The position numbers and the translations under genes were made by a program. The notes beneath the pieces are model-generated. The model was not told the DNA's origin. It ran no database searches and worked only from the letters and a program-made list of their open reading frames with translations. Shown here piece after piece: positions 1 to 8,078 of a DNA stretch of 21,644 nt. This stretch comes from an uncultured Actinomycetes bacterium (GTDB lineage: Bacteria; Actinomycetota; Thermoleophilia; Solirubrobacterales; Solirubrobacteraceae), in assembly GCA_937888775.1 (NCBI GenBank), contig CALAQT010000564.1:1-21644 (forward strand), given 5' to 3'. Within the stretch, counting starts at the first letter, position 1; the number at the start of each line of letters is the position of its first letter.

Positions 1-178
1 GCGGCTGCTGCTTTTGTGCTGATCGATGCGCTGGGTGCGCTTGTGCTCCCGCGTGAAGGGAGCCGCCAGCGCCGTTGCCGTCGAGACAGCTGCTTTGCCG
101 CAAAACGCGGGGGCGCAATCCGTCGCCGTTTAGTGTTGTGTTGACTGCAGGTGGACAGCAAGTCGCGACCTGGGGGAT

Positions 179-1381
179 TTAGGTCGGGAAGCGTGCTTCG
201 ACGACGAGGCCTCCGCTTGGCTGTGGCCTGGCCACGATGGTTCCCCCGTGTGCGCGCGCGATGGCGGCGGCGATCGAGAGGCCGAGTCCGGTGCCGTTGC
301 GGTTTGTGGCGCGGGAGCTGTCGAGCCGCTGGAACGGTTCGAACAGGCGGTCGATGTCGCCGGCTGGAATTATCGGGCCGCTGTTGGCGACCGAGATCGT
401 GGCGCGCCCGGCGCTGGAACGCGTCGCGATCTGAATGGATCCGTTCGGGCGGTTGTGTCGGATGGCGTTGTCGATGAGGTTTGCGATGAGCCGTTCGGCG
501 AGTCGCGGTTCGCCGGAGGCCAAGGCTGGATCGAGTGTTGCTTCGAGCTGGAGTTCGCGCTGTTTGAGCTCCGCGTGACGGGTTACGAGGACGCTGTTGG
601 TGAGGGCGGCGAGGTCGAAGGATTCGCGCTGGGCGAGTCCGCGTTCGCTGTGGGCGAGCGTGAGCAGGGCTTCGATCAGCCGCTCTTGCTGCTCGCCGGC
701 AGCGAGGACCCGCTCGTGACTTTCCCGGAGCGACTCGACCGTGGCCGCGGGGTCGCTCAGGGCGACCTCGGCGACGGTGCGTTGGCGCGCGAGCGGTGTG
801 CGCAGCTCGTGCGAGGCGTTGGCGACGAACTGCCGTTGGGCTTCGAACGATGCCTCGAGCCGGCCGAGCAGCTCGTCGAACGTGTTGCCGAGCTGGTGCA
901 GCTCGTCGTTGGGGCCGTCGAGCGCGAGCCGGTTGTGCAAGTTGGTGGCGGAGATGTCACGGGCGGCGGCGGTGATCGTGCGCAGCGGCCGTAGCACGCG
1001 GCCCGCCACGAGCCAGCCGAGCGCGATCGAGACGACCGTCATCACGGCGAGCGCGAGCGCGGACGTGATCAGCAACTGATGAAGCTCGTGCGCGGGTTGG
1101 GCCTGAGCGGCGGTAACGACATGCTTGAGTTGTGACCGGGTCGCCTTGATCGCTGCCACGACCGCGGGGTTCCTCAGCAGGGGGTTGATCTTGACCGTTC
1201 TCCCTCCGGGCACCAGCCCGGTCCGCACCAGCAGATTGGTGATCGTGAGCAGCACGGCGCCCGAGATCAGGAACAAGCCTCCGTAGAGCAGCGTGAGCCG
1301 CAGCCGCACGGTGTGGCCGGGCAGACGTAACCGCGCGCGCAGCCCGCCGAGCCGGGTCTCGAGATGTGCGTGAGCCGTCAT
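179..1381 (-). CDS. Sensor histidine kinase, two-component system
   Basis: Membrane sensor kinase of 400 residues that autophosphorylates on His and passes the phosphate to the response regulator encoded just upstream. Visible in order: a first membrane helix about 27-52, an extracytoplasmic segment of about 50 residues, a second membrane helix about 104-127, a HAMP linker about 128-180, the HisKA box ASHELRTPL with phosphoacceptor H191, then the ATPase domain with N-box NLIDNAIRHN (N305), G1 motif ANSG (332-335) and G2 motif GTGLGL (363-368). All key catalytic residues are present. The ATG overlaps the regulator stop as ATGA (1378-1381), so the two genes are translationally coupled. The layout is the EnvZ/PhoR-like class. 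The short sensor segment has no recognisable ligand domain, so the signal is unknown. Confidence 0.95.
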   Translation of the reverse strand: MTAHAHLETRLGGLRARLRLPGHTVRLRLTLLYGGLFLISGAVLLTITNLLVRTGLVPGGRTVKINPLLRNPAVVAAIKATRSQLKHVVTAAQAQPAHELHQLLITSALALAVMTVVSIALGWLVAGRVLRPLRTITAAARDISATNLHNRLALDGPNDELHQLGNTFDELLGRLEASFEAQRQFVANASHELRTPLARQRTVAEVALSDPAATVESLRESHERVLAAGEQQERLIEALLTLAHSERGLAQRESFDLAALTNSVLVTRHAELKQRELQLEATLDPALASGEPRLAERLIANLIDNAIRHNRPNGSIQIATRSSAGRATISVANSGPIIPAGDIDRLFEPFQRLDSSRATNRNGTGLGLSIAAAIARAHGGTIVARPQPSGGLVVEARFPT

Positions 1382-2031
1382 ATCCGGTAGCCGGCCTGGG
1401 GGATCGTCTCGATCATCGGAGGGTCACCGAGCTTTCGCCGCAAGCGGCTGACCGTCACCTTGACCGTCGTCGTGAACGGGTCGGCGGCCTCGTCCCAGAC
1501 GCGCCCGAGGATCTCCTCGGCCGAGACGACCCTGCCCTGCGCGGCGAGCAGCAGCTCGAGGACACCGAACTCCTTCGGCGCGAGTTCCAGCGGCTGGCCG
1601 GCGCGCCAGGCGCCGCGTTTGGCGGTGTCGAGCTGCAGGTCGCCGCAGACCAGGACCGGCGGAAGCGCGGGCTGGGCGCGTCGGACGAGTGCGCCGACGC
1701 GCGCGAGCAGCTCGGCGAACGCGAACGGCTTCGGGAGGTAGTCGTCGGCGCCGCGGCCAAGGCCGTCGACGCGGTCGTCGATCGTGGCTGCCGCGGTGAG
1801 CATCAGCACGCGGGTCCGAGCGCCGCGCGCGACGATCTGGGCGCACACGTCGTCGCCGTGCAGCCCGGGCAGGTCGCGGTCGAGCACGATCACGTCGTAG
1901 TCGTTGACGAGCGCGCGCTGAAGCCCGGCGCGGCCGTCGAGGGCGACATCGACGGCCATCTGAGCGCGGCGCAGCCCCACCCCGATCGCTTCGGCGAGCT
2001 CCCTGTCGTCCTCGATCACGAGCACCCGCAC
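1378..2031 (-). CDS. OmpR/PhoB-family response regulator
   Basis: DNA-binding response regulator of 217 residues, partner of the kinase that follows it. The receiver domain (1-115) shows the acidic pocket D8-D9, phosphoacceptor D51 in VIVLDRDLPG, T79 in MLTAA and K101 in LPKPF. A winged-helix effector domain of the OmpR type fills about 125-217, ending with the typical VSRLRRKLG...GYRI. The frame stays open upstream to 2148. I chose the GTG at 2029-2031 because it gives the family N-terminus (M)RVLVIEDD and has a GAGAGGAG ribosome site (2037-2044) five bases upstream. It diverges from the lipoprotein pair at 2412-3986, which could be its targets (inference from position only). Confidence 0.94.
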   Translation of the reverse strand: MRVLVIEDDRELAEAIGVGLRRAQMAVDVALDGRAGLQRALVNDYDVIVLDRDLPGLHGDDVCAQIVARGARTRVLMLTAAATIDDRVDGLGRGADDYLPKPFAFAELLARVGALVRRAQPALPPVLVCGDLQLDTAKRGAWRAGQPLELAPKEFGVLELLLAAQGRVVSAEEILGRVWDEAADPFTTTVKVTVSRLRRKLGDPPMIETIPQAGYRI

Positions 2032-2411
2032 TCTCACTCCTCTCGATCCGCTCGCGACGGGGGCCGGCGCGATCGATTCATCCGACGTCGGCCGCTGCGC
2101 CGCGGGCTGCGCCGGACCGCTTCCAGGGTTGCGCACCTGTGGTTGCACGATGGTTACAGCGGCCCGCAGAGTCGCGGTCGCACAGCGCTCTCGTCATCAG
2201 CGACCGACAGTACCCCGCGCGAGCAGCGGCGGGCATGCAGCCGGCGGTCGGTGTCACCGTCGTGCAACCACCCATGGCGTATCAATGTCGGATACGTGAT
2301 CCCGCGAGCGAAGCAACACATGTTGAGCACGTTCCCGAACCCCGTGATCGACGCGGGTCGAAGAGGCCATCGGCGACGCAGCGGGCTCGTGGCGGGAAGA
2401 GGAATCAGACC
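2032..2411. promoter_or_regulatory. Divergent intergenic region, two-component system / lipoproteins
   Basis: A 380-base stretch between the minus-strand response regulator and the plus-strand lipoprotein must hold the promoters of both transcription units. I see the regulator ribosome site at 2037-2044 and a GGAAGAGGAA purine run just before the ATG at 2412. No convincing -35/-10 pair or repeated operator stands out. The regulator frame stays open through 2148 but that part reads as non-conserved leader. Confidence 0.4.
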
Positions 2412-2954
2412 ATGACAGCAACCGCAGCCGTCAACCGCATCACCCGTCCGTGCGTGGTCGGCGCGCTCTGCGCGGCACTGGCCGCTTGTGGCTCGAGCAG
2501 CTCGAGCTCGACGACAACGGCAGCCGGGGGAGCCGCGGCATTAGTCGCGGCCGAAAGCTGCATGCGCGGCCAGGGGATCGACATTCCCGACGTCACCCGC
2601 ACCTCGAGCGCCGCCGCGCACGCGGCGCTCCAGCGCACGCTGGCTAGCGAGCCGGCGGTCAAGCTGGAGTCAGCGGAGAAAGCCTGCAAGACCCAGATCA
2701 CCAAAGCGCTCCCGCAGGGCAACGGTCTGACGCCGGCCGAGCTAGAACGACACCTCCGAGGTCTGGAGCTGTTCGCCAGCTGCATGCAGTCGCGCCGGAT
2801 CGACTATCCCGACCCACCTCCGCTCGCGAACAGCCAGTCCGCCCAGCTCGCCTACCACGAGGCGGTCGGATCGATCGACCAGAACAGCCCGGCGGTCAAG
2901 TCCGCCGCGGCCGCCTGCCAGAAGGTGCAGCTCAAGGAGGACACCGGGCAATGA
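2412..2954 (+). CDS. Small lipoprotein with duplicated Cys-Met/PD motif
   Basis: Exported lipoprotein of 180 residues, function unknown. It starts at ATG 2412 after an AGAGGAA ribosome site. A signal peptide (1-25) ends at the lipobox LAAC with lipidated C26, followed by a Ser/Thr-rich linker. The mature part contains two related units: CMRGQGIDIPD from C50 with a second Cys at C92, and CMQSRRIDYPDP from C124 with a second Cys at C169. The matching spacing suggests one disulfide per unit (inference). The next gene encodes a paralogue with the same two-unit plan. Lipoproteins carrying CMRxHGVPxFPDP motifs are familiar from Actinomycetota, but I know of no assigned activity. The adjacent two-component system suggests an envelope-stress or sensing role, unproven. 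Confidence 0.85.
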   Translation: MTATAAVNRITRPCVVGALCAALAACGSSSSSSTTTAAGGAAALVAAESCMRGQGIDIPDVTRTSSAAAHAALQRTLASEPAVKLESAEKACKTQITKALPQGNGLTPAELERHLRGLELFASCMQSRRIDYPDPPPLANSQSAQLAYHEAVGSIDQNSPAVKSAAAACQKVQLKEDTGQ

Positions 2955-3464
2955 GCGTCCCGAGGTCGGCGGCGTCGACCTAGACGACGCTGCGTCTCAA
3001 AGCCATCGCCTTTCAACCGCTACGGGCGCCCTCAATCCGTCTCGGTCGCTGTCCTCACCCCGTCCCCGGCGCCTGGATTGTCACGCGTCCGCACCGTTGG
3101 GTGGCGGCTCGGACTTCAAGGAGGCAGGCGATCTCTGACCTGCTCCAGCGCATAGCGAACGGATTCGTAGCTCAGCGACGACGACAGCGACGAGCACCCC
3201 CAGGCGCGGGCTGCCGAGCCGCCACCGCTTGTCCTGCATCCCCAACCGGCGGGGCTCCGGATCGACGCACTCGCTCCGGAGCGCGACCCGTGGGACGGGG
3301 CGGACAGAGCGCCGCGCTCAGGCATCAGCCGCCACTACCAAATGCGAGCAGAGGACCCGGAGCTGGAGAGCTGAGGTGAGATCGCGATCAGCGACGTTAC
3401 GTTGCGGTTATCGGTCGTCCCGTACAACCACAGATGTCGAACAACCCCGAAGGAGCTCCACGAC
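2955..3464. other. Intergenic, no supported gene
   Basis: About 510 bases between the two lipoprotein genes. The open frames on either strand are Arg/Ser-rich, lack ribosome sites and resemble no family. GGATTCGTAGCTCAG at 3161-3175 looks like a tRNA 5' end, but there is no matching acceptor strand or T-loop. AAGGAG at 3450-3455 serves the next gene. The gap is large enough that the second lipoprotein probably has its own promoter. Confidence 0.5.
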
Positions 3465-3986
3465 ATGCACAGCGGGAGTACCAGCCGGGTGCGGAGCGGC
3501 TTCCCCCGCGGCTGGTCGATCGCGTTCGCCACCCTGAGCTGCGTGTTGGCAATAACTGCTTGCGGGTCTTCGGGCAAACCGAGCGGCGCGACAGGGACAG
3601 GCGCGAGGGGCGCGTCGAGTGCGTTTGCGTTGAGACTCAAGTTCTCGACCTGCATGCGCTCGCACGGGGTGCCGAACTTCCCCGATCCTCCCACCAACGG
3701 CGGGCCCTTCAAAGGCTCCAGCCTCGACGAACAGTCGCCCGCGTTCCAATCCGCCCAGCAATCATGCAAGAAGCTGCTGCCGGGCAGCAGTCAGGGGTCG
3801 CCGATTCCGGAGAGCGAAAAGCTCGCCGCGATCGCCAACGCGCAGTGCATGCGCAAGCACGGCGTGCCGAGCTTCCCAGACCCGACGTTCCCCGCCAACG
3901 GCGGATCAGTTATCCAGCTCCCTGCAGCGGTCAACGCGGACTCGCCCGCGTTCCGGAAAGCCCAGAAGATCTGCGGCCGGCCGTGA
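3465..3986 (+). CDS. Small lipoprotein, paralogue of the preceding one
   Basis: Exported lipoprotein of 173 residues. It starts at ATG 3465, nine bases after AAGGAG (3450-3455). The signal peptide ends at lipobox ITAC with C33, followed by a Gly/Ser/Ala linker. It has two copies of a clear motif: CMRSHGVPNFPDP from C63, paired with C101, and CMRKHGVPSFPDP from C128, paired with C170. Each copy is followed by SPAF...AQ..C, so the protein is an internal duplication with about 38-42 residues between paired cysteines. The preceding lipoprotein keeps the same skeleton with weaker motifs (GIDIPD, RIDYPD), so the two genes probably arose by tandem duplication. Function is unknown. The conserved Cys, His and Asp could support a metal or redox role (speculative). 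Confidence 0.87.
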   Translation: MHSGSTSRVRSGFPRGWSIAFATLSCVLAITACGSSGKPSGATGTGARGASSAFALRLKFSTCMRSHGVPNFPDPPTNGGPFKGSSLDEQSPAFQSAQQSCKKLLPGSSQGSPIPESEKLAAIANAQCMRKHGVPSFPDPTFPANGGSVIQLPAAVNADSPAFRKAQKICGRP

Positions 3987-4368
3987 ACGCGACCGGAGCC
4001 GCCTCTCTGGCTGGATGCATCTAAGTAGCCAGCAGGCTCAATGTCGTTCCCTGCTGCTTCGCCGCTGGAACAGGACTCTCGCGACTCCAGAAGTCACGCT
4101 TTCAGCCGTGAGCAGGGACGCTGTCCCCCGCGACGGTTTGACCTGCTCAGCGCGGAACGGAGGGCGGCGGGCCGCAGCGTCGAGCGGCCCGCTGATGCTG
4201 AGGGGCGTCGGGTCGCGCCCGGGGGCACGTTACGAGCTTGAAACGGCATTTTCGCGCAAATCCGGTGGTCCGATGTAGCTATGACTGCCCTCTACAGCGC
4301 GCGTGAGCAGTAGAGTGGCCGGCCGAGCGCGGCCCGCGCGTAGCAGTCTCGAGGCAGAAGGGCGGAGC
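3987..4368. other. Intergenic upstream of the McrBC-like operon
   Basis: About 380 bases with no supported gene. It should contain the promoter of the mcrB-like gene. TTGAAA at 4238-4243 resembles a -35 box, but no good -10 follows at the right spacing. The mcrB-like frame is open back to a GTG at 4303, but 4303-4368 encodes an Arg/Ala-rich stretch that does not look conserved. Confidence 0.4.
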
Positions 4369-6030
4369 GTGAAAGTCGTCATCCCGGCAGACGAAGCGGC
4401 CCGCTTTGGAGAGCAGCTTCACACGCCGAAATACCATAAGGACGAGCGGGACTACAAGCTTGCTGTGCATAAGGTCCTGGCGGCGCTGTTCTCGGATCGG
4501 AGCATCAATTCCGCCGACGCCGACTCGCTTATCGCCGAGGTGTTTCGAGAGGCGACGCCGGACCTGGATAGGCTGGGGATCGAGCCGCCTGATCAATCCT
4601 TTATCCGCGACACGGTAGGCGCGCCTGGGGTACGCGCCGCGATGGCGAACCTCGCCGGCGGGAGATGGGGCGTGGCGCAATTCTTGTGGCTTCCGCGTGC
4701 TGTTGAGTTCGGCTTGGGAGATCTCATCGTACGGGCCTTTCGCGCCGTTGTCGACGATTCTCTTCCCGTCGGGAAGCGCATCGACACGTTTCGCGACGAC
4801 CTCTACGGTGCTAGCCAAGCGCTCGAGCAGAAGGGCGGCTTTCTGCCGGGTTGGAGGCTGTTCCGTGTCTCACTTTCATTCGTGGCGATGCTGCTCGGAG
4901 GCTATGACCCAAGGTCATATTCGTTCTACTCCAGCGGAGCGCTCCACCACGGGTATAAACGCTATGCACCAGACGCCACGTGGCCAACGGGCACGATGGG
5001 AGACGTATATGCCGACGTCTGCATCTTCGTCGAAGCCGTGTCTGATGCGCTTCGTACTCACGGGATCCCGGTCCAAGACCTAATTGATGCCCAGAGCTTC
5101 ATGTGGATCAGCTTCTTAGAGTCCAAGCAGCAGCCGAGCACCCCCAAATCCACGCCACCGAGCCAGCTGGTGCCCGTGATGGATCTTGATGCGGTCGCCA
5201 TGGATCTGGCAAAGCAGACGTTTTGGCCTGTGGATCGCGCCCGTCACTTGGTGGCCCTCGCCTGCGGTTCACGGCCGCTGTTGTTTCAGGGTCCGCCCGG
5301 TACCGGAAAGACTTTCGTTGCCGAAAGGCTCGCCCGGCTTCTCTGTGGTGACGAAGAGGGGCAGTTCGAGGTCGTACAGTTCCATCCTTCCTACGCGTAC
5401 GAGGACTTCATCGAGGGGATCAGGCCTCGCGTCACAGAGGGCAGCAGCCTCGCGTACGAGGTTCGAGACGGCGTTTTCATGAAGTTGGCGAGCCTTGCTC
5501 GCGAGCACCCCGACGACGCGTTCTTCATGGTGATCGACGAATTCAATCGGGCGAATCTTCCTCGGGTATTTGGAGAGCTTCTCTACGCGCTCGAGTACCG
5601 GGGGCCGGCGCACCCGTTCCGCCTTCCCTACTCCAATACAGAGACCTATATACCCGACAACGTCACATTGATAGGCACCATGAACACCGCCGACCGCTCA
5701 ATCGCGCTCGTGGACGCGGCCATCCGTCGCCGGTTCCGGCACGTGAACTTCCCACCGGATACCGACGTGCTCGGCAAGTGGATGAACGACAACGGTCTCA
5801 GCCGGCTCGCTGAAGAAGCGACTAGCCGCCTGGGCAGGCTTAATGAAGAGCTGCTCAAGTCGCTGGACGCCGATCGCTTGATCGGTCATACCTATTTGAT
5901 GCGCGAGGATCTCGCCGAGTGCGGCTACGAGGCCGTTTGGGAGGAGGACATCGGGCCGGTCCTCGGCGAGCACCTCTACAACCGCCCCGAGGAGGTCCTC
6001 CGGCTACGCGACTCGTTCTTGGCGGACTGA
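4369..6030 (+). CDS. McrB-like AAA+ GTPase of a type IV restriction system
   Basis: Motor subunit of an McrBC-type restriction system, which cuts modified (classically methylated) foreign DNA using NTP-driven translocation. The last 250 residues carry the McrB AAA+ core: Walker A GPPGTGKT (about 308-315), Walker B FFMVIDEFNRAN (385-396), and the McrB signature GTMNTADRSI (from 436) followed by VDAAIRRRF. The first 290 residues should be the DNA-recognition part. They do not match any modified-base-binding domain I recognise; WLPRAVEFGLGDL and YDPRSYSFYSSGALHHGY are notable there. I prefer GTG 4369 (553 residues) because AAGGG precedes it; GTG 4303 would add 22 residues without a ribosome site. 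The stop overlaps the mcrC-like start (TGATG). McrB family GTP preference is known for E. coli, not shown here. Confidence 0.9.
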   Translation: MKVVIPADEAARFGEQLHTPKYHKDERDYKLAVHKVLAALFSDRSINSADADSLIAEVFREATPDLDRLGIEPPDQSFIRDTVGAPGVRAAMANLAGGRWGVAQFLWLPRAVEFGLGDLIVRAFRAVVDDSLPVGKRIDTFRDDLYGASQALEQKGGFLPGWRLFRVSLSFVAMLLGGYDPRSYSFYSSGALHHGYKRYAPDATWPTGTMGDVYADVCIFVEAVSDALRTHGIPVQDLIDAQSFMWISFLESKQQPSTPKSTPPSQLVPVMDLDAVAMDLAKQTFWPVDRARHLVALACGSRPLLFQGPPGTGKTFVAERLARLLCGDEEGQFEVVQFHPSYAYEDFIEGIRPRVTEGSSLAYEVRDGVFMKLASLAREHPDDAFFMVIDEFNRANLPRVFGELLYALEYRGPAHPFRLPYSNTETYIPDNVTLIGTMNTADRSIALVDAAIRRRFRHVNFPPDTDVLGKWMNDNGLSRLAEEATSRLGRLNEELLKSLDADRLIGHTYLMREDLAECGYEAVWEEDIGPVLGEHLYNRPEEVLRLRDSFLAD

Positions 6031-7244
6031 TGGAGATCATCGACTTGCCGGAGTTGGGGGCCGGCGAGATCCTCGATCCCACCGAGGGGGAACGCCGAGC
6101 GCTGCTGGCGACCGGACGTCATCTGAAGCTCGAATGGCTGTCGGACGGTCGCGTCCACGTAAAGCCCAACGGATTTGTAGGCAGCGTTCGCGTCTCCGAC
6201 GAGCGCATGCTGCGCGTCACCACGAAGGTGCCGATCGCCAACGTTCTAGGGCTCGTCAGCCTCGCGTATCGGTCAATGCGAGTGCCTGTCGAGGTCGGCA
6301 GGACCCTGCTAGAGGAATCCCAGCCACTCGACTGGCTGACGCTGCTCCTGATCTCTGAGACCGAGGCGCTCCTACAGTGCGATCTACGCCACGGATATAT
6401 CGAACTGGAAACTGAGCTGCCCTATATACGCGGACGCATCCAATTTCATCGGCAGGTCGCGACCTGGAGCCAGCCTGGGCTCACGCCATGCCGGTTCTCG
6501 GACTTCACGCCCAACACGAGCGAGAACCGCGTGCTGCGAGCAACGCTCGAATCGTTGATGACCGTGACTCTGTATCCGGGTCTAAGAGATCGCGTCGACG
6601 CCCTGACGCGCATGCTGCCCAACGTGACGCTAGGGTGGTTGTCGCGAGCGCTGTTCTCGTCTGTTCGTGTGACCCGGCTTAACCAGGCCTATGGTCCGGC
6701 GTTGGAGCTGTGCCGGATCTATTTCGAGCACCGTGGTGTGGACGACGCCGCCGGCCGGATCGCAGCACCGGCCTTCTTCTTCCCGATGGCTGAGGTCTTT
6801 GAGAAGGCGATCGGCAATTTCCTCGCGGGTCGCCTACCGAACGTACGAGTCCAGACAGGGGGCTCTTTGCATGCGGTCGCAGGCGAGCCCGCGCACACGT
6901 TCGCCTACACCCCCGACCTCGTGGTCGGCGACCCGGCTCAGCTAGTCCTGGACACCAAATACTCAAAGGCCGAGCGAGTAAACGCGTGGGGCGGTCTCAC
7001 CTACCAGAATGAGCACGCCTACCAGCTTGTCTTCTACGGGCTCGCCCATGGCTGTCCCGGCATGCTCATCTACCCCCGGGACGACCGCGACATCGACGCG
7101 ACTTACGAGCTGAATGACCAGCAGTTCACGTTCATAACGGTCGACCTTGAGAGAGACAGCCTCGATGGACTCCCGGCCCTAGCCGAAGCCGTTCGCCGAC
7201 GAGCATCACAAGTTAGGCTGGAGGCGCCTGCGGCATCTCCCTGA
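6030..7244 (+). CDS. McrC-like nuclease subunit
   Basis: Partner of the preceding McrB-like ATPase, 404 residues. In McrBC, McrC stimulates the GTPase and carries the PD-(D/E)xK nuclease. The C-terminal part shows that core: FEKAIGNFL helix, then YTPDLVV with D296 and LVLDTKYS with D308-x-K310, followed by AYQLVFYGL. The N-terminal half has the GFVGSVRV...VTTKVPIANVLGL type pattern of the McrC family DNA- and McrB-contacting region and the motif SENRVLRATLESL. The ATG at 6030 overlaps the mcrB stop (TGATG), so the pair is translationally coupled and probably co-transcribed. Length is slightly above E. coli McrC (about 350). The full set of catalytic residues suggests it is active. Confidence 0.9.
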   Translation: MEIIDLPELGAGEILDPTEGERRALLATGRHLKLEWLSDGRVHVKPNGFVGSVRVSDERMLRVTTKVPIANVLGLVSLAYRSMRVPVEVGRTLLEESQPLDWLTLLLISETEALLQCDLRHGYIELETELPYIRGRIQFHRQVATWSQPGLTPCRFSDFTPNTSENRVLRATLESLMTVTLYPGLRDRVDALTRMLPNVTLGWLSRALFSSVRVTRLNQAYGPALELCRIYFEHRGVDDAAGRIAAPAFFFPMAEVFEKAIGNFLAGRLPNVRVQTGGSLHAVAGEPAHTFAYTPDLVVGDPAQLVLDTKYSKAERVNAWGGLTYQNEHAYQLVFYGLAHGCPGMLIYPRDDRDIDATYELNDQQFTFITVDLERDSLDGLPALAEAVRRRASQVRLEAPAASP

Positions 7245-8078
7245 CCGGGAAATGAAGCCGCAAGTGACTCAAGCCTTGCGCATTCGCCGCGGAAGGAACT
7301 GACTCGGTCGAGGTTGGGCTCTGCGAACGGGACGAGCAGCAGGAGCGCCGGCCGATTCGCTGGAGCGATCCCGTTCCACGGGTTCGTGCTACCGCAACTG
7401 GCTGGACGCTGGCCACTACCCGTCGCGCGTTGCCGAAGTGCTCGCTCACCGAAGAGCCCGGATCGGGCACCGGGCGACCTCCGCTGCCCTCATCGCGCAC
7501 ACTCGGTGCTGCCCGTTGCCCAGGCTGCTTTCAGCGACCCCAGATCGGCTCGTCAAGGAACGAGCACACAGCCCACGCCGTCTGCTCATCGAGCGAGTAC
7601 GCCTCGACCGCCGCGAACGCGGCCTCCTCCGCCGCCCCAGATGCCACCGCTTCCGCAGCCCACTCCGCCGCAAGAGACCAGTCCGGCCGGTGGAACGGAC
7701 ACCGCGATCTCTTTCACGGAGCCGAGGAACAACTTGAACGCGCGGCGGCGCTGGTCGGGAGTGGCGAAGTCATCGGGAGGAGCACCGACCGCGGCAACAG
7801 CGCTCCGGTGCCGATCCTCGAAAGGGCAGCGAAACAGGTGGTGAGGGAACGGCAGGGCAGCCACTGGCACCACCCGCCAGACGAGCTCAGAATGAGCGCC
7901 TTCGAGGTTCTCGCCCATACGACCGCAGACGATGCTACGCATCCGAGGCCAGTGCCATCGGAGGCAGAGGACAGCCAAGGCGCCGCCCGCCGGGCTGCGC
8001 AACAACGTGCAAAGCGGACCCTTGGGTAGCGGGATAAGCGCGGGCGTTGGAAGGCGGCTGCCGGGCCCAGCCGCTGGA
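7245..8078. other. 834-base region with decayed coding signal
   Basis: No intact gene is supported between the mcrC-like stop and the DUF6308-like stop. The minus strand holds a two-piece coding-like stretch (7531-7918, listed separately). On the plus strand around 7388-7505 a short frame reads CYRNWLDAGHYPSRVAEVLA, faintly like the end of a tyrosine recombinase, but it has no start, no catalytic Tyr and no extension. The region looks like a scar of lost genes. Confidence 0.35.
7531..7918 (-). pseudogene. Possible frameshifted small gene, unknown family
   Basis: Two adjoining minus-strand frames look coding by composition. The first runs from ATG 7918 through FATPDQRRRAFKLFLGSVKE to about 7690. 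There the sensible reading moves to a frame giving RPDWSLAAEWAAEAV...YSLDEQTAWAVCSFLDEPIWGR and stopping at 7531. Past the junction the first frame becomes Gly-rich nonsense, and the second is closed by a stop just upstream. One extra base near 7690 explains both. There is no ribosome site at 7918. I do not recognise the family. It lies 160 bases downstream of the DUF6308-like gene on the same strand. This could be chance in GC-rich DNA. Confidence 0.33.

Noticed and set aside
248..994. Long plus-strand open frame opposite the histidine kinase
   Set aside because: Antisense shadow of a gene with all kinase motifs; no family resemblance.
3161..3240. tRNA-like 5' sequence GGATTCGTAGCTCAG
   Set aside because: No complementary acceptor strand within tRNA length, an overlong D-loop and no T-loop.
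4238..4260. Possible shared element upstream of mcrB (AAACGGCATTTTCG) and near 8877 (GACGGCGTTCTC), as flanking repeats of the defence block
   Set aside because: Only about 13 of 17 positions agree, which is not convincing for an attachment site or transposon end.
7388..7505. Integrase-like peptide NWLDAGHYPSRVAEVLAH
   Set aside because: Too short, no catalytic Tyr or Arg motif and no start; could be chance.
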